Assembly: GCF_000212695.1 (NCBI RefSeq)
Contig: NC_015514.1
Location: forward strand, 930,001 to 994,000
DNA length: 64,000 nt
Direction: 5' to 3'
Source of the DNA: Cellulomonas fimi ATCC 484
Lineage (GTDB): Bacteria; Actinomycetota; Actinomycetes; Actinomycetales; Cellulomonadaceae
In this document: piece after piece, positions 15,722 through 23,361 of the stretch
How positions within the stretch are numbered: the first letter of the stretch is position 1
Layout of the letters: each line of letters begins with the position of its first letter
The notes under the pieces: generated by a model
Databases searched by the model: none
Told to the model about the DNA's origin: nothing
What the model saw: the letters and a program-made list of their open reading frames with translations, nothing else
Made by a program: the position numbers and the translations under genes

Positions 15722-18700
15722 TCAGCGCAGCTCGACGTCGTCGATCACGTGGGTGCCTGCGTTGAGGTAGAGGTTCACGCGCTTGACGTCGGCGAGCTGG
15801 GCGCCGCACCCCGCGCTCAACGTCGTGAGGTCGAGCACGAGCGCGTCGTCTCCGGTGCGCGGCCCGGACACCCACCCGGCCTGCGCGGTCTCGCACCACT
15901 GCCAGGTCGAGCCGACCTGCAGGGCCGCCTTGGTGTCGAACCCGGTGGTGGAGACCACGTCGAGGGCGAGCGCCGTCCGCCCGGTCCAGTCGGCGACGGA
16001 CGGGGTGAACGAGAACCACCCGCCGTCGGGCGCGGCGGCCTCGATCGTGAGCGTGCCGCCGGACGCGGTCGCGGAGCCCGGACCGGCGTCGAGCGGCCCC
16101 CAGCCCTGCGCGCCGTCGGCGAAGTCCGACAGCACGACGGGCTCGAGCGGCGACGGGAGGGCGTCGAACCGGTACAGGTACCGCGCGAGCTCCTGCCGCT
16201 GCACGGCCTTGAGCACCCCGAACGTCGACGCCGACACGGGCTCGACGACGCCCACCTCGGTCGCCCACGTGATCGCGGTGCGGTACCGGTGCCACGTGGG
16301 GACGTCGCGGAACGCCTCCGTCCCCTCGGGCTCGGGGGACCCGGCGAGCCGCCACAGCAGCTCGGCGGCGGTGGCCCGGTCGAGCGGGGCGCTCGGCAGG
16401 AAGACGCGCCCGTCGTCCACGAGCCCCTCGGCGACGAGCCACTCGATCGCGGTGTAGGCGGGGTGGCTCCGGCGGACGTCGAGGAACGACGGTGTCGTCG
16501 GCGGCGTGAAGACCGCCTTCTCGTAGGCGTGCAGCAGCCGCGCGACGTCCTGCCGCTTGACCTGCCTGGCGGGCCGGAAGGTGCCGTCGTCGTAGCCGTC
16601 GTCGAGCCCCTGCGCGTGCAGCCACAGGATCTCCGTCTCGTAGGGGTGGCCCTTCGGGACGTCGGAGAACAGCGGCGGCGGCTCGACGCCGGGGTGGGCG
16701 GCGATGTCGTCGACGACGAGCGAGCCCGACGCGGCACCGCCCTCGGCGCTGTTGACGTAGACGTTGAACGACGTGAGCGCGCGCAGGTCGTCGTCGGAGA
16801 TGCGGCGGTCGGCGTGCGCGGTGTCCCACGGTGCCGGGCGCCAGTCGACGAACGGGATCGTCACGAGCTGCGGCTCGTCGCCCGCGAGCGACGGGTACGC
16901 CTCGTAGGCGACACCACCGGCGTTGAGCTGCAGGACCATCCTGTTGTTCGAGCCGTCGGGGTCGACCCAGATCGCGAGCTCGTTGAAGTCGGACCAGTCG
17001 CCGGACAGCTGCTTGCCGACGCCGGTGTAGGTCTGCGTCGCGAAGTCGTAGTCGAGCCGCAGCGCCTTCGCGCCGCCCCCGACGGACCCCGTCTCGAGCG
17101 AGATCGTGTTGGCGCCGTAGGTCACGTACTCGGCACGCAGCGCGGTGTCGTCGCCGTAGCCCTCGAAGTCGTCGACGACGCCCGCGGGGAACGTCGGCCT
17201 CGGCCCGAGGACGACCTCGTTCGTGACGTCGAGCGTCCCGGCGGCGGTCGTCGCCGTCGCGGTGACGGTGTAGGTGCTGTTGTCGAGCTGCGCGCTGGTC
17301 GGCGACCAGGGGGCCGTCCACCACAGGGCGCCGTCGTACGCGAGGTCCAGAGTGTCGACGACGGTGCCGCCCTGGGCGACCTCGACGGTCACGGACTGCA
17401 CGTCGGTGCCGCCGACCCGCACCCGCACGGTGGTCGGGGCGGACGCGACGCGCGCGCCGTCGGCCGGAGAGGCGATGTGCACGACCGGCTGCGCGGGCGC
17501 TGCGGCGACGGTCCGGTCGAACGCGCCCGTGACCTCGGACGCGAACAGCGTGAACGGGTCGGCGGCGTACGCCTGGAAGTCCTCGAGCAGCGCGTCGCCG
17601 GGCACGGGGACGAAGTGCTGGCCGGCGTCGAAGTTGGCCCACGTCTCCATGTAGGCGTTGCGGCTCGCGACGGGGTCGGCCTTGATCGCGGCGAGCACCT
17701 TGGTGAACCACTGCGCGGGCGACGAGCCGTTCGTGCCCACGCCGCCGCTCACGCCGAACTCGGTGAACGCCGACACCTTGCCCTTCTCGTCGGCGATCTC
17801 GGCGATCATCCGCAGGTCGGCGACGAGCCCGGCGAGGAACGCGTCCGAGCCGGTGCTGTCGTAGGTGTCGAGGCCGAGCACGTCGACGAACGCGTCGCCG
17901 GGGTAGGTGCGCAGGTAGACGTCGCGGTTGCCGCCGAAGCCGCCGCCCGGACCCCACGCGTAGAGGAAGTTGGAGACGCCCTTGACGTCGCGCAGGTACT
18001 CCACGGTGAACCGGTAGAGCTCCTGGTACTCGCCGGGTGAGCCGTACGCGGCGCCCCACCAGAACCACGAGCCGGCGTTCTCGTGCCACGGCCGGAAGAC
18101 GATCGGGATGAGCGTGCCGTCGTCGCGGCGCGACGCGTCGGCGAGCTCCGCGATGTCGTCGAGGTAGGCGACGAGCTCGGCGTGGTGCGAGCCGCCCGGC
18201 AGCACGGCGCGCAGCGTGTCGCCCGAGGTGTCGTAGAACGAGCCGCCGGTGACGAAGTTCTCGACGTGCGCGCTCACGGTGTTGACGCCGCCGATCGCGT
18301 CGGCCTTGCGGATGTAGTCGGCGAACAGCGCGATGTTCTCGTCGCGCGTGTTCTCGGCGAGCCCGGGGCGCTCGTTGCCCTCGATGATGAGCGTGTCCCA
18401 GCCGAAGACCGCGGGAAAGTCGCCCGTGACGTTCTTGACGTCGGAGGTCGTGCCGTCGGTGGGTCCGGTGGTGAGCCCGAACGACGTCGTGTGCTGGTGG
18501 CCGAACAGGATGCCCTCGCCGCGCACGCCGTCGAGGTAGGAGAGCAGCGACCGGGTCTCGGCGGTCGCGTCGGCGTCGACGATCGCGATGGTCTCGTCGG
18601 CGGGTGCGGTGGGCAGCGCCCCCGCGACGGGCGCTGCGGGCGCCGGTGCGGACTGGGCGGGAAGCGCCGACAGGCCGGTCAGGGCCAGCGCCGCGGCGGT

Positions 18701-18754
18701 GGCGGCGAGCACGTGGCCCGCCGTGCGCCCGCGCGGACGGCTGCGGTTCGTCAT
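15722..18754 (-). CDS. man26A: Secreted beta-mannanase, GH26 with mannan-binding and S-layer-homology regions
   Basis: A 1010-residue exported endo-1,4-beta-mannosidase. The signal peptide spans about residues 1-36 (RPRGR, a long hydrophobic core, PAQSA). The GH26 catalytic domain (about 55-490) has the acid/base Glu225 in RPWHENAGSW and the nucleophile Glu332 in AFTEFGVS; their spacing of 107 equals what I recall for Glu175/Glu282 of mature C. fimi Man26A. An Ig-like segment (500-600) and a CBM23-like mannan-binding region (600-760) follow, then three SLH-type repeats (765-925: FSDVPKGHPYETEI, FLDVRRSHPAY, FRDVPTWHRY) and a C-terminal beta module. The SLH part should tether it to the cell envelope. 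TGGAGG precedes the ATG. Confidence 0.93.
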   Translation of the reverse strand: MTNRSRPRGRTAGHVLAATAAALALTGLSALPAQSAPAPAAPVAGALPTAPADETIAIVDADATAETRSLLSYLDGVRGEGILFGHQHTTSFGLTTGPTDGTTSDVKNVTGDFPAVFGWDTLIIEGNERPGLAENTRDENIALFADYIRKADAIGGVNTVSAHVENFVTGGSFYDTSGDTLRAVLPGGSHHAELVAYLDDIAELADASRRDDGTLIPIVFRPWHENAGSWFWWGAAYGSPGEYQELYRFTVEYLRDVKGVSNFLYAWGPGGGFGGNRDVYLRTYPGDAFVDVLGLDTYDSTGSDAFLAGLVADLRMIAEIADEKGKVSAFTEFGVSGGVGTNGSSPAQWFTKVLAAIKADPVASRNAYMETWANFDAGQHFVPVPGDALLEDFQAYAADPFTLFASEVTGAFDRTVAAAPAQPVVHIASPADGARVASAPTTVRVRVGGTDVQSVTVEVAQGGTVVDTLDLAYDGALWWTAPWSPTSAQLDNSTYTVTATATTAAGTLDVTNEVVLGPRPTFPAGVVDDFEGYGDDTALRAEYVTYGANTISLETGSVGGGAKALRLDYDFATQTYTGVGKQLSGDWSDFNELAIWVDPDGSNNRMVLQLNAGGVAYEAYPSLAGDEPQLVTIPFVDWRPAPWDTAHADRRISDDDLRALTSFNVYVNSAEGGAASGSLVVDDIAAHPGVEPPPLFSDVPKGHPYETEILWLHAQGLDDGYDDGTFRPARQVKRQDVARLLHAYEKAVFTPPTTPSFLDVRRSHPAYTAIEWLVAEGLVDDGRVFLPSAPLDRATAAELLWRLAGSPEPEGTEAFRDVPTWHRYRTAITWATEVGVVEPVSASTFGVLKAVQRQELARYLYRFDALPSPLEPVVLSDFADGAQGWGPLDAGPGSATASGGTLTIEAAAPDGGWFSFTPSVADWTGRTALALDVVSTTGFDTKAALQVGSTWQWCETAQAGWVSGPRTGDDALVLDLTTLSAGCGAQLADVKRVNLYLNAGTHVIDDVELR

Positions 18755-18851
18755 TGAACCTCCAGGTGACGGTCGGGCCGGGCAGCGGCGCCCGAGCCCT
18801 CCAGGGGCCGCGCCGACCGGAGGCTCCGGACGGACGCGGACAGACTTCGTC

Positions 18852-18865
18852 AAGTTACCAAACTT
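18852..18865. promoter_or_regulatory. Palindromic operator candidate upstream of the mannanase
   Basis: AAGTT-ACCA-AACTT, a perfect 5-bp inverted repeat in an AT-rich island 98 bp before the mannanase ATG. The AT-rich look resembles sites of ROK-family sugar regulators in actinobacteria, but no regulator of that type is in the window. Confidence 0.45.
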
Positions 18866-18918
18866 AGTCAGGACGGAACAGGTCGGACAGGCGCTACCGA
18901 GGGCCCGGCTCGCACGAC

Positions 18919-18928
18919 GAAGCGTTTC
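18919..18928. promoter_or_regulatory. LacI-type half-palindrome upstream of the mannanase
   Basis: GAAGCGTTTC is a palindrome with a central CG and a single mismatch, the general form of LacI-family operators. It lies 54 bp beyond the AAGTT site, in the divergent region between the mannanase and the exporter operon. Short, so it may be chance. Confidence 0.25.
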
Positions 18929-19054
18929 ACCGGCGTCGCCCGAGGTCAGCCGGGCCCTGGCGCCGCACAGCGCAGCCACAGGTCGGCGACAGGTGGCCGC
19001 CAGCCCCCGTCCCTAGCGTCACCGTCGGTCGTGTCGCCCACGGGAGGAACAAGC

Positions 19055-20284
19055 ATGCTGCGCGTCTGGAGACGGACCCGGGGATGGGTCCGCGCGGTGC
19101 TCGGCGCGGTCGTCGTCGGCGCCCTCGCCACCGGGATCTGGTGGTTCGCCGTCCGCGACGCCACCGCCGCCGCGGAGGAGCCCGCGACCCGCACGGTCGC
19201 CGCGAGCCTCACGACCATGGAGAAGACCGTCGACGGCACCGGCACCCTCACGCCCGCCGTGCAGGAGGACGTGTCGTTCGCGGTGAGCGGCACCGTCACG
19301 GGCGTCGCCGTCACGCAGGGCCAGACGGTCACGGCCGGCCAGACGCTCGCGACGGTCGACACGCTGCGGCTCGACGCCGACCTGCTCGCGGCGCAGGCCA
19401 CGCTCGCCACCGCGCAGGCGCGCCTCGACGACGCGCAGGACGCCGACGACGGCACCTCGACCGCGGACGCGCAGGTCGCGTCCGCGCAGGCGCAGGTCGA
19501 GGTCGCGCAGGCCGAGGTCGACGACGCGCAGGCCGCGCTCGCGGACGCCACGCTCGTCGCCCCGGTGGACGGGCTGCTGACCGCCGTGAACCTCGAGGTC
19601 GGCGACGCCGTGACGGGCGGGTCGAGCAGCTCGGGCGGTTCGGGGGCGACCGCGCCGCAGGGGGACACGACGTCCGGCTCGACCGCCGCGTTCACGATCG
19701 TCGGCACCGACGCGTGGGAGGTCGAGATCGGGGTGTCCGACGCCGACGTCGCCCTGCTCGAGGCCGGCGACCAGGCCGAGCTCACCGTCGACGGTGCCGA
19801 CGGCACGGTGTTCGGCACCGTCTCCGCGATCGGCCTGCTCTCGACGAGCGACTCCGGCGTGGCGTCCTACCCCGTGACTATCGCCGTCACGGGCGACCAG
19901 GACGGGCTGCACGACGGCGTCTCGGCCGACGTCAGCGTGATCTACGAGCGCCGCACCGACGTGCTCACCGTCCCGAGCATGGCCGTCAGCACGGTCGACG
20001 GCGCGACCGTCGTGACGAAGGTCGCGGCCGACGGCACCCAGGCCGAGACGCCGGTGACGACCGGTGAGACGGCCGACGGCATGACCGAGATCACCGACGG
20101 CCTCGCCGAGGGCGACGAGGTCGTCCTCGCGGTGCTCACCCCGCGGGCGACGCAGGGCGGCACCGACCAGGGCGGGACGGTCCCGGGCGAGGGTGACGTC
20201 ATGCAGGGGTTCCCGGGCGGCGGCATGGCCCCGCCCGACGGTGCGACGTTCCCGGGCGGCGGGCAGGTGAGCCGCAATGGCTGA
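19055..20284 (+). CDS. HlyD/MacA-type efflux adaptor (first of two)
   Basis: A 409-residue membrane-fusion-type protein: an N-terminal membrane anchor (about 9-31), a biotinyl-lipoyl-like half-domain (VSFAVSGTVTGVAVTQGQTV), a short Ala/Gln/Asp-rich coiled coil (about 110-165), the second lipoyl half (TLVAPVDGLLTAVNLEVGDAV), a beta-barrel and a membrane-proximal domain. The tail is Gly/Pro-rich. A -10-like TAGCGT is at 19014 and GGGAGGAAC precedes the ATG. It overlaps the ATPase gene by 8 bp. In MacAB-type systems the adaptor presents substrate to the ABC transporter; the substrate here is unknown. Confidence 0.87.
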   Translation: MLRVWRRTRGWVRAVLGAVVVGALATGIWWFAVRDATAAAEEPATRTVAASLTTMEKTVDGTGTLTPAVQEDVSFAVSGTVTGVAVTQGQTVTAGQTLATVDTLRLDADLLAAQATLATAQARLDDAQDADDGTSTADAQVASAQAQVEVAQAEVDDAQAALADATLVAPVDGLLTAVNLEVGDAVTGGSSSSGGSGATAPQGDTTSGSTAAFTIVGTDAWEVEIGVSDADVALLEAGDQAELTVDGADGTVFGTVSAIGLLSTSDSGVASYPVTIAVTGDQDGLHDGVSADVSVIYERRTDVLTVPSMAVSTVDGATVVTKVAADGTQAETPVTTGETADGMTEITDGLAEGDEVVLAVLTPRATQGGTDQGGTVPGEGDVMQGFPGGGMAPPDGATFPGGGQVSRNG

Positions 20285-21011
20285 GGCGATGCTCGCGGCG
20301 GCCACCCGAGGCGCGGGCGGTGCGGCGGCCGACCCCGTCATCGAGCTCGCCGGCGTCCGCAAGACGTACCGGACGGGCACGGTCGAGTTCGAGGCGCTGC
20401 GCGGGGTCGACCTGCGCATCGACGCGGGCGAGTACGTGGCGGTCATGGGGCCGTCGGGGTCGGGCAAGTCGACGCTCATGCACATCCTCGGCTGCCTCGA
20501 CGTCGCCACGTCCGGCACCTACCGACTCGCGGGCGAGGACGTGGAGCAGCTCGACGAGGCCGACCTCGCGGACATCCGCAACCGCCGCATCGGCTTCGTC
20601 TTCCAGCAGTTCCACCTGCTGCCGTCGCTGTCCGCGTGGCGCAACGTCGAGCTGCCGCTCGTCTACGGGCAGGTGCCCGCGCCCGAGCGGCGCGCCCGCG
20701 CGGTCGCCGCGATGGAGCGCGTCGGGCTGGGGGACCGGCTCGACAACCGGCCCGGCGAGCTCTCGGGCGGTCAGCAGCAGCGCGTCGCCGTCGCGCGTGC
20801 CCTCGTGGGCGAGCCGGACCTGCTCCTCGCCGACGAGCCCACCGGCAACCTCGACTCCGTGTCGACGCGCGACGTGCTCGCGCTGCTCGACGAGCTGCAC
20901 GCGCAGGGCCGCACGATCGTCCTCATCACGCACGAGGAGGACGTCGCGCAACGCGCGCAGCGGGTCGTGCGCGTGCTCGACGGCCTGGTCCGCGGGGGAG
21001 GTGCGCGATGA
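20277..21011 (+). CDS. MacB/LolD-type ABC transporter ATP-binding protein
   Basis: A 244-residue ATPase with Walker A GPSGSGKST (about 60-68), Q-loop FVFQQFHLLPSLSA, signature LSGGQQQRVAVARAL (about 162-176), Walker B LLLADEPTGNLDS and switch His in LITHEED. The QQQR-type signature and GNLDS are typical of the MacB/LolD/FtsE class that works by mechanotransmission rather than moving substrate through the membrane. It overlaps both neighbours (8 bp and 4 bp), so the complex is produced together. Confidence 0.93.
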   Translation: MAEAMLAAATRGAGGAAADPVIELAGVRKTYRTGTVEFEALRGVDLRIDAGEYVAVMGPSGSGKSTLMHILGCLDVATSGTYRLAGEDVEQLDEADLADIRNRRIGFVFQQFHLLPSLSAWRNVELPLVYGQVPAPERRARAVAAMERVGLGDRLDNRPGELSGGQQQRVAVARALVGEPDLLLADEPTGNLDSVSTRDVLALLDELHAQGRTIVLITHEEDVAQRAQRVVRVLDGLVRGGGAR

Positions 21012-22240
21012 CCTGGACCGAGACCCTGCGCACCGGCTGGTCGGCGATCCGCACGCACGTCATGCGCTCGACCCTGACGGTGCTCGGCATCCTCATCGGC
21101 ATCGCGGCGGTCATCCTCACGGTCGGGCTGGGTCTCGGCACGCAGAAGGACGTGTCCGAGCAGATCAGCGCGCTCGGCAGCGACCTGCTCATCGTGCGGC
21201 CCGGCTCCAGCACGGACGCGTCGGGGATGCGGGGCGGGTTCGGCACGGGCACGACGCTCACACGCGCCGACGCCGAGGCCCTCGACTCCGACGTCACCGC
21301 ACCCGACGTCGCCGCGGTCGCCGCCGAGAAGTCGTCCACCGCCTCGCTCGAGGCCGGCGACACCAACTGGTCGACCCAGCTGGTCGGGACCACGCCCTCG
21401 TGGCTCGACGTGCGCGGCCGCACGGTCGCCAGCGGGTCGTTCTTCACCACCGCCGACGAGGAGTCGGGTGCGGCCGTCGTCGTCCTCGGCCCCGAGACCG
21501 CGCAGGAGCTGTTCGGCACCACGCGCGTCGTCGGGCAGACGGTGACCGTCGACGGGACGGACCTGCAGGTCGTCGGGGTCCTGTCCGCCGCCGGCGCGAG
21601 CGGGGACAGCGACCTCGACGACGTCGCGGTGGTGCCCATGTCGACCGCCGCGGACACGCTCGTCGGCGGCACGGACCGCGACGCCGTGTCGACGATCTAC
21701 GTGCAGGCCGCGTCGGCCGACCGGCTCGGAGCCGCCTACCAGGAGACCGAGCAGACGCTGCTGGCCCTGCACGGCATCGCCGACGCGGACTCCGCCGACT
21801 TCACGGTGAACAGCCAGGACGCGCTCGTCTCGACCGCGACCGCCGTCTACCGCACGCTCACCGTGCTGCTGACGGGCATCGCCGCGCTGTCGCTGCTCGT
21901 CGGCGGCATCGGCGTCATGAACATCATGCTCGTGTCCGTCACCGAGCGGACGCGCGAGATCGGCCTGCGCAAGGCGCTCGGCGCGCCGCCCTGGGCGATC
22001 CGCCGGCAGTTCCTCGTCGAGGCGGGCGTGCTCGGGCTCGCGGGAGGTGTCGCGGGCGCGCTGCTCGGCATCGTCGGTGCGCAGGTCCTGCCCGGGCTGC
22101 TCGGCACGAGCGTCGTGGTGTCCGGCGCCGCCGTCGCGGGGTCGCTCGTCGTCGCGCTCGCGATCGGCCTCGTGTTCGGGGTCTACCCCGCCACGCGGGC
22201 CGCCCGGCTCGCGCCCATCGACGCCCTGCGCGCCGAGTGA
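21008..22240 (+). CDS. MacB-type ABC transporter permease
   Basis: A 410-residue permease with four membrane segments: one at about 22-45 (LTVLGILIGIAAVILTVGLG), a large extracytoplasmic MacB_PCD domain (46-280), then three C-terminal segments in an FtsX-like block (LLVGGIGVMNIMLVSVTERTRE is the diagnostic junction). It ends with ATRAARLAPIDALRAE, as MacB permeases do. ATGA overlap couples it to the ATPase. The full length of the extracytoplasmic domain argues for a functional exporter subunit. Confidence 0.92.
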   Translation: MTWTETLRTGWSAIRTHVMRSTLTVLGILIGIAAVILTVGLGLGTQKDVSEQISALGSDLLIVRPGSSTDASGMRGGFGTGTTLTRADAEALDSDVTAPDVAAVAAEKSSTASLEAGDTNWSTQLVGTTPSWLDVRGRTVASGSFFTTADEESGAAVVVLGPETAQELFGTTRVVGQTVTVDGTDLQVVGVLSAAGASGDSDLDDVAVVPMSTAADTLVGGTDRDAVSTIYVQAASADRLGAAYQETEQTLLALHGIADADSADFTVNSQDALVSTATAVYRTLTVLLTGIAALSLLVGGIGVMNIMLVSVTERTREIGLRKALGAPPWAIRRQFLVEAGVLGLAGGVAGALLGIVGAQVLPGLLGTSVVVSGAAVAGSLVVALAIGLVFGVYPATRAARLAPIDALRAE

Positions 22241-22340
22241 CCGGCGTCCCGCGCCCGGTCGCGCGCCGCGGGCCGCACACCGGGCCCGGCCGCGGCCGTC
22301 CGACCGGCCCACCCGTCGACCTTCCGGCCGGCCCACCCGC

Positions 22341-22376
22341 CTCCCGACCCGCCTCCCGACCCGCCTCCCGACCCGC
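22341..22376 (+). repeat. Three perfect tandem copies of a 12-bp unit
   Basis: CTCCCGACCCGC is repeated three times without change, inside the 182-base spacer between the permease and the lipoprotein gene. It is simple-sequence DNA and no function is evident. Confidence 0.85.
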
Positions 22377-22422
22377 CGACCCACCCGTCGCCGCTCCGGC
22401 GACCCGCCTCGGAGGAGCCCGC

Positions 22423-23361
22423 ATGACCTCGACGCCCACCCTCGCCCGACGCCCGCACGGTGCGGTCCGCACGCGCCCCCGGGACTGCGCGCTCGCGCTG
22501 CCCGCCGTCGGCCTCGTGCTCGCCCTCGCCGGCTGCGCGGGCAGCACCGCGCAGCCCGCCGCCACGGACGACGCGACCGCCTCGGACGCGCCCGCGCAGC
22601 GCAGCGAGGACCGCGGGCGCGTCGTCGGGGAGATCGCGACCGTCGGCGACGCGCTCCTGCAGGTCCGCGGCACCGACGAGCAGACCGCGGTGACCTGGTC
22701 CGACGCGACGACGATCACCCAGACCGTGGCCGCGACGCTCGCGGACGTGACGGTCGGCGTGTGCGTCGTCGCGGTGGCGGCGCCCTCGTCCTCGACCGGC
22801 GCCGACGCGTCCGACGACGCGTCGGACGCCCCCGTCGAGGCCACGAGCGTCACGGTCTCGGCCGCGCAGGACGACGGCACGTGCACGACGGCCGGCGGTC
22901 CCGGGGGAGGCGGCGCGCCCGGCGACCTGCCGGGCGGTGCCCCGACCGACCTCCCGTCGGGTGTCCCCACGGACGGTCCGGCTGCTGGCGGTGAGCGCCC
23001 CGACGGCGCCCCGCAGGTGCGCGCGTTCGGCGCGGGCGTCGGCGGGCAGGTCACCGCCGTGTCGGGCAGCACGCTCAGCGTGCGGGTGACCGCCGCGGAC
23101 GGCACGACGAGCGACCGGCAGGTCGTCGTCTCGGACGCCACGACGTACCAGCGCACGGCCGCCGCGGACGCGAGCGCGCTCGTCGCCGGGCGGTGCGCGA
23201 CCGTGCGCGGCGAGGCCGACGACAGCGGCGAGGTCGCCGCCACCGCGATCCAGGTCACCGACCCGACGGACGACGGCTGCACGTCCGGGTTCGCCGTGCG
23301 CGGCCCGGGTGGCGCGCCCGGTCAGGGCGGGACCCAGGACGAGGAGGGCACCGATGCGTGA
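22423..23361 (+). CDS. Putative lipoprotein with two DUF5666-like segments
   Basis: A 312-residue exported protein with a signal peptide ending in the lipobox LAGC (Cys at about residue 38). After a Ser/Asp/Ala-rich stretch there are two similar beta-rich segments: GRVVGEIATVGDALLQVRG (about 66-84) and VGGQVTAVSGSTLSVRV (about 206-222), each followed by a single-Cys strand (VGVCVVAV and AGRCATVRG). This resembles DUF5666. A Gly/Pro-rich linker separates them. GGAGGAGCC precedes the ATG and the gene overlaps the next by 8 bp. It may be a surface partner of the exporter. Confidence 0.75.
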   Translation: MTSTPTLARRPHGAVRTRPRDCALALPAVGLVLALAGCAGSTAQPAATDDATASDAPAQRSEDRGRVVGEIATVGDALLQVRGTDEQTAVTWSDATTITQTVAATLADVTVGVCVVAVAAPSSSTGADASDDASDAPVEATSVTVSAAQDDGTCTTAGGPGGGGAPGDLPGGAPTDLPSGVPTDGPAAGGERPDGAPQVRAFGAGVGGQVTAVSGSTLSVRVTAADGTTSDRQVVVSDATTYQRTAAADASALVAGRCATVRGEADDSGEVAATAIQVTDPTDDGCTSGFAVRGPGGAPGQGGTQDEEGTDA

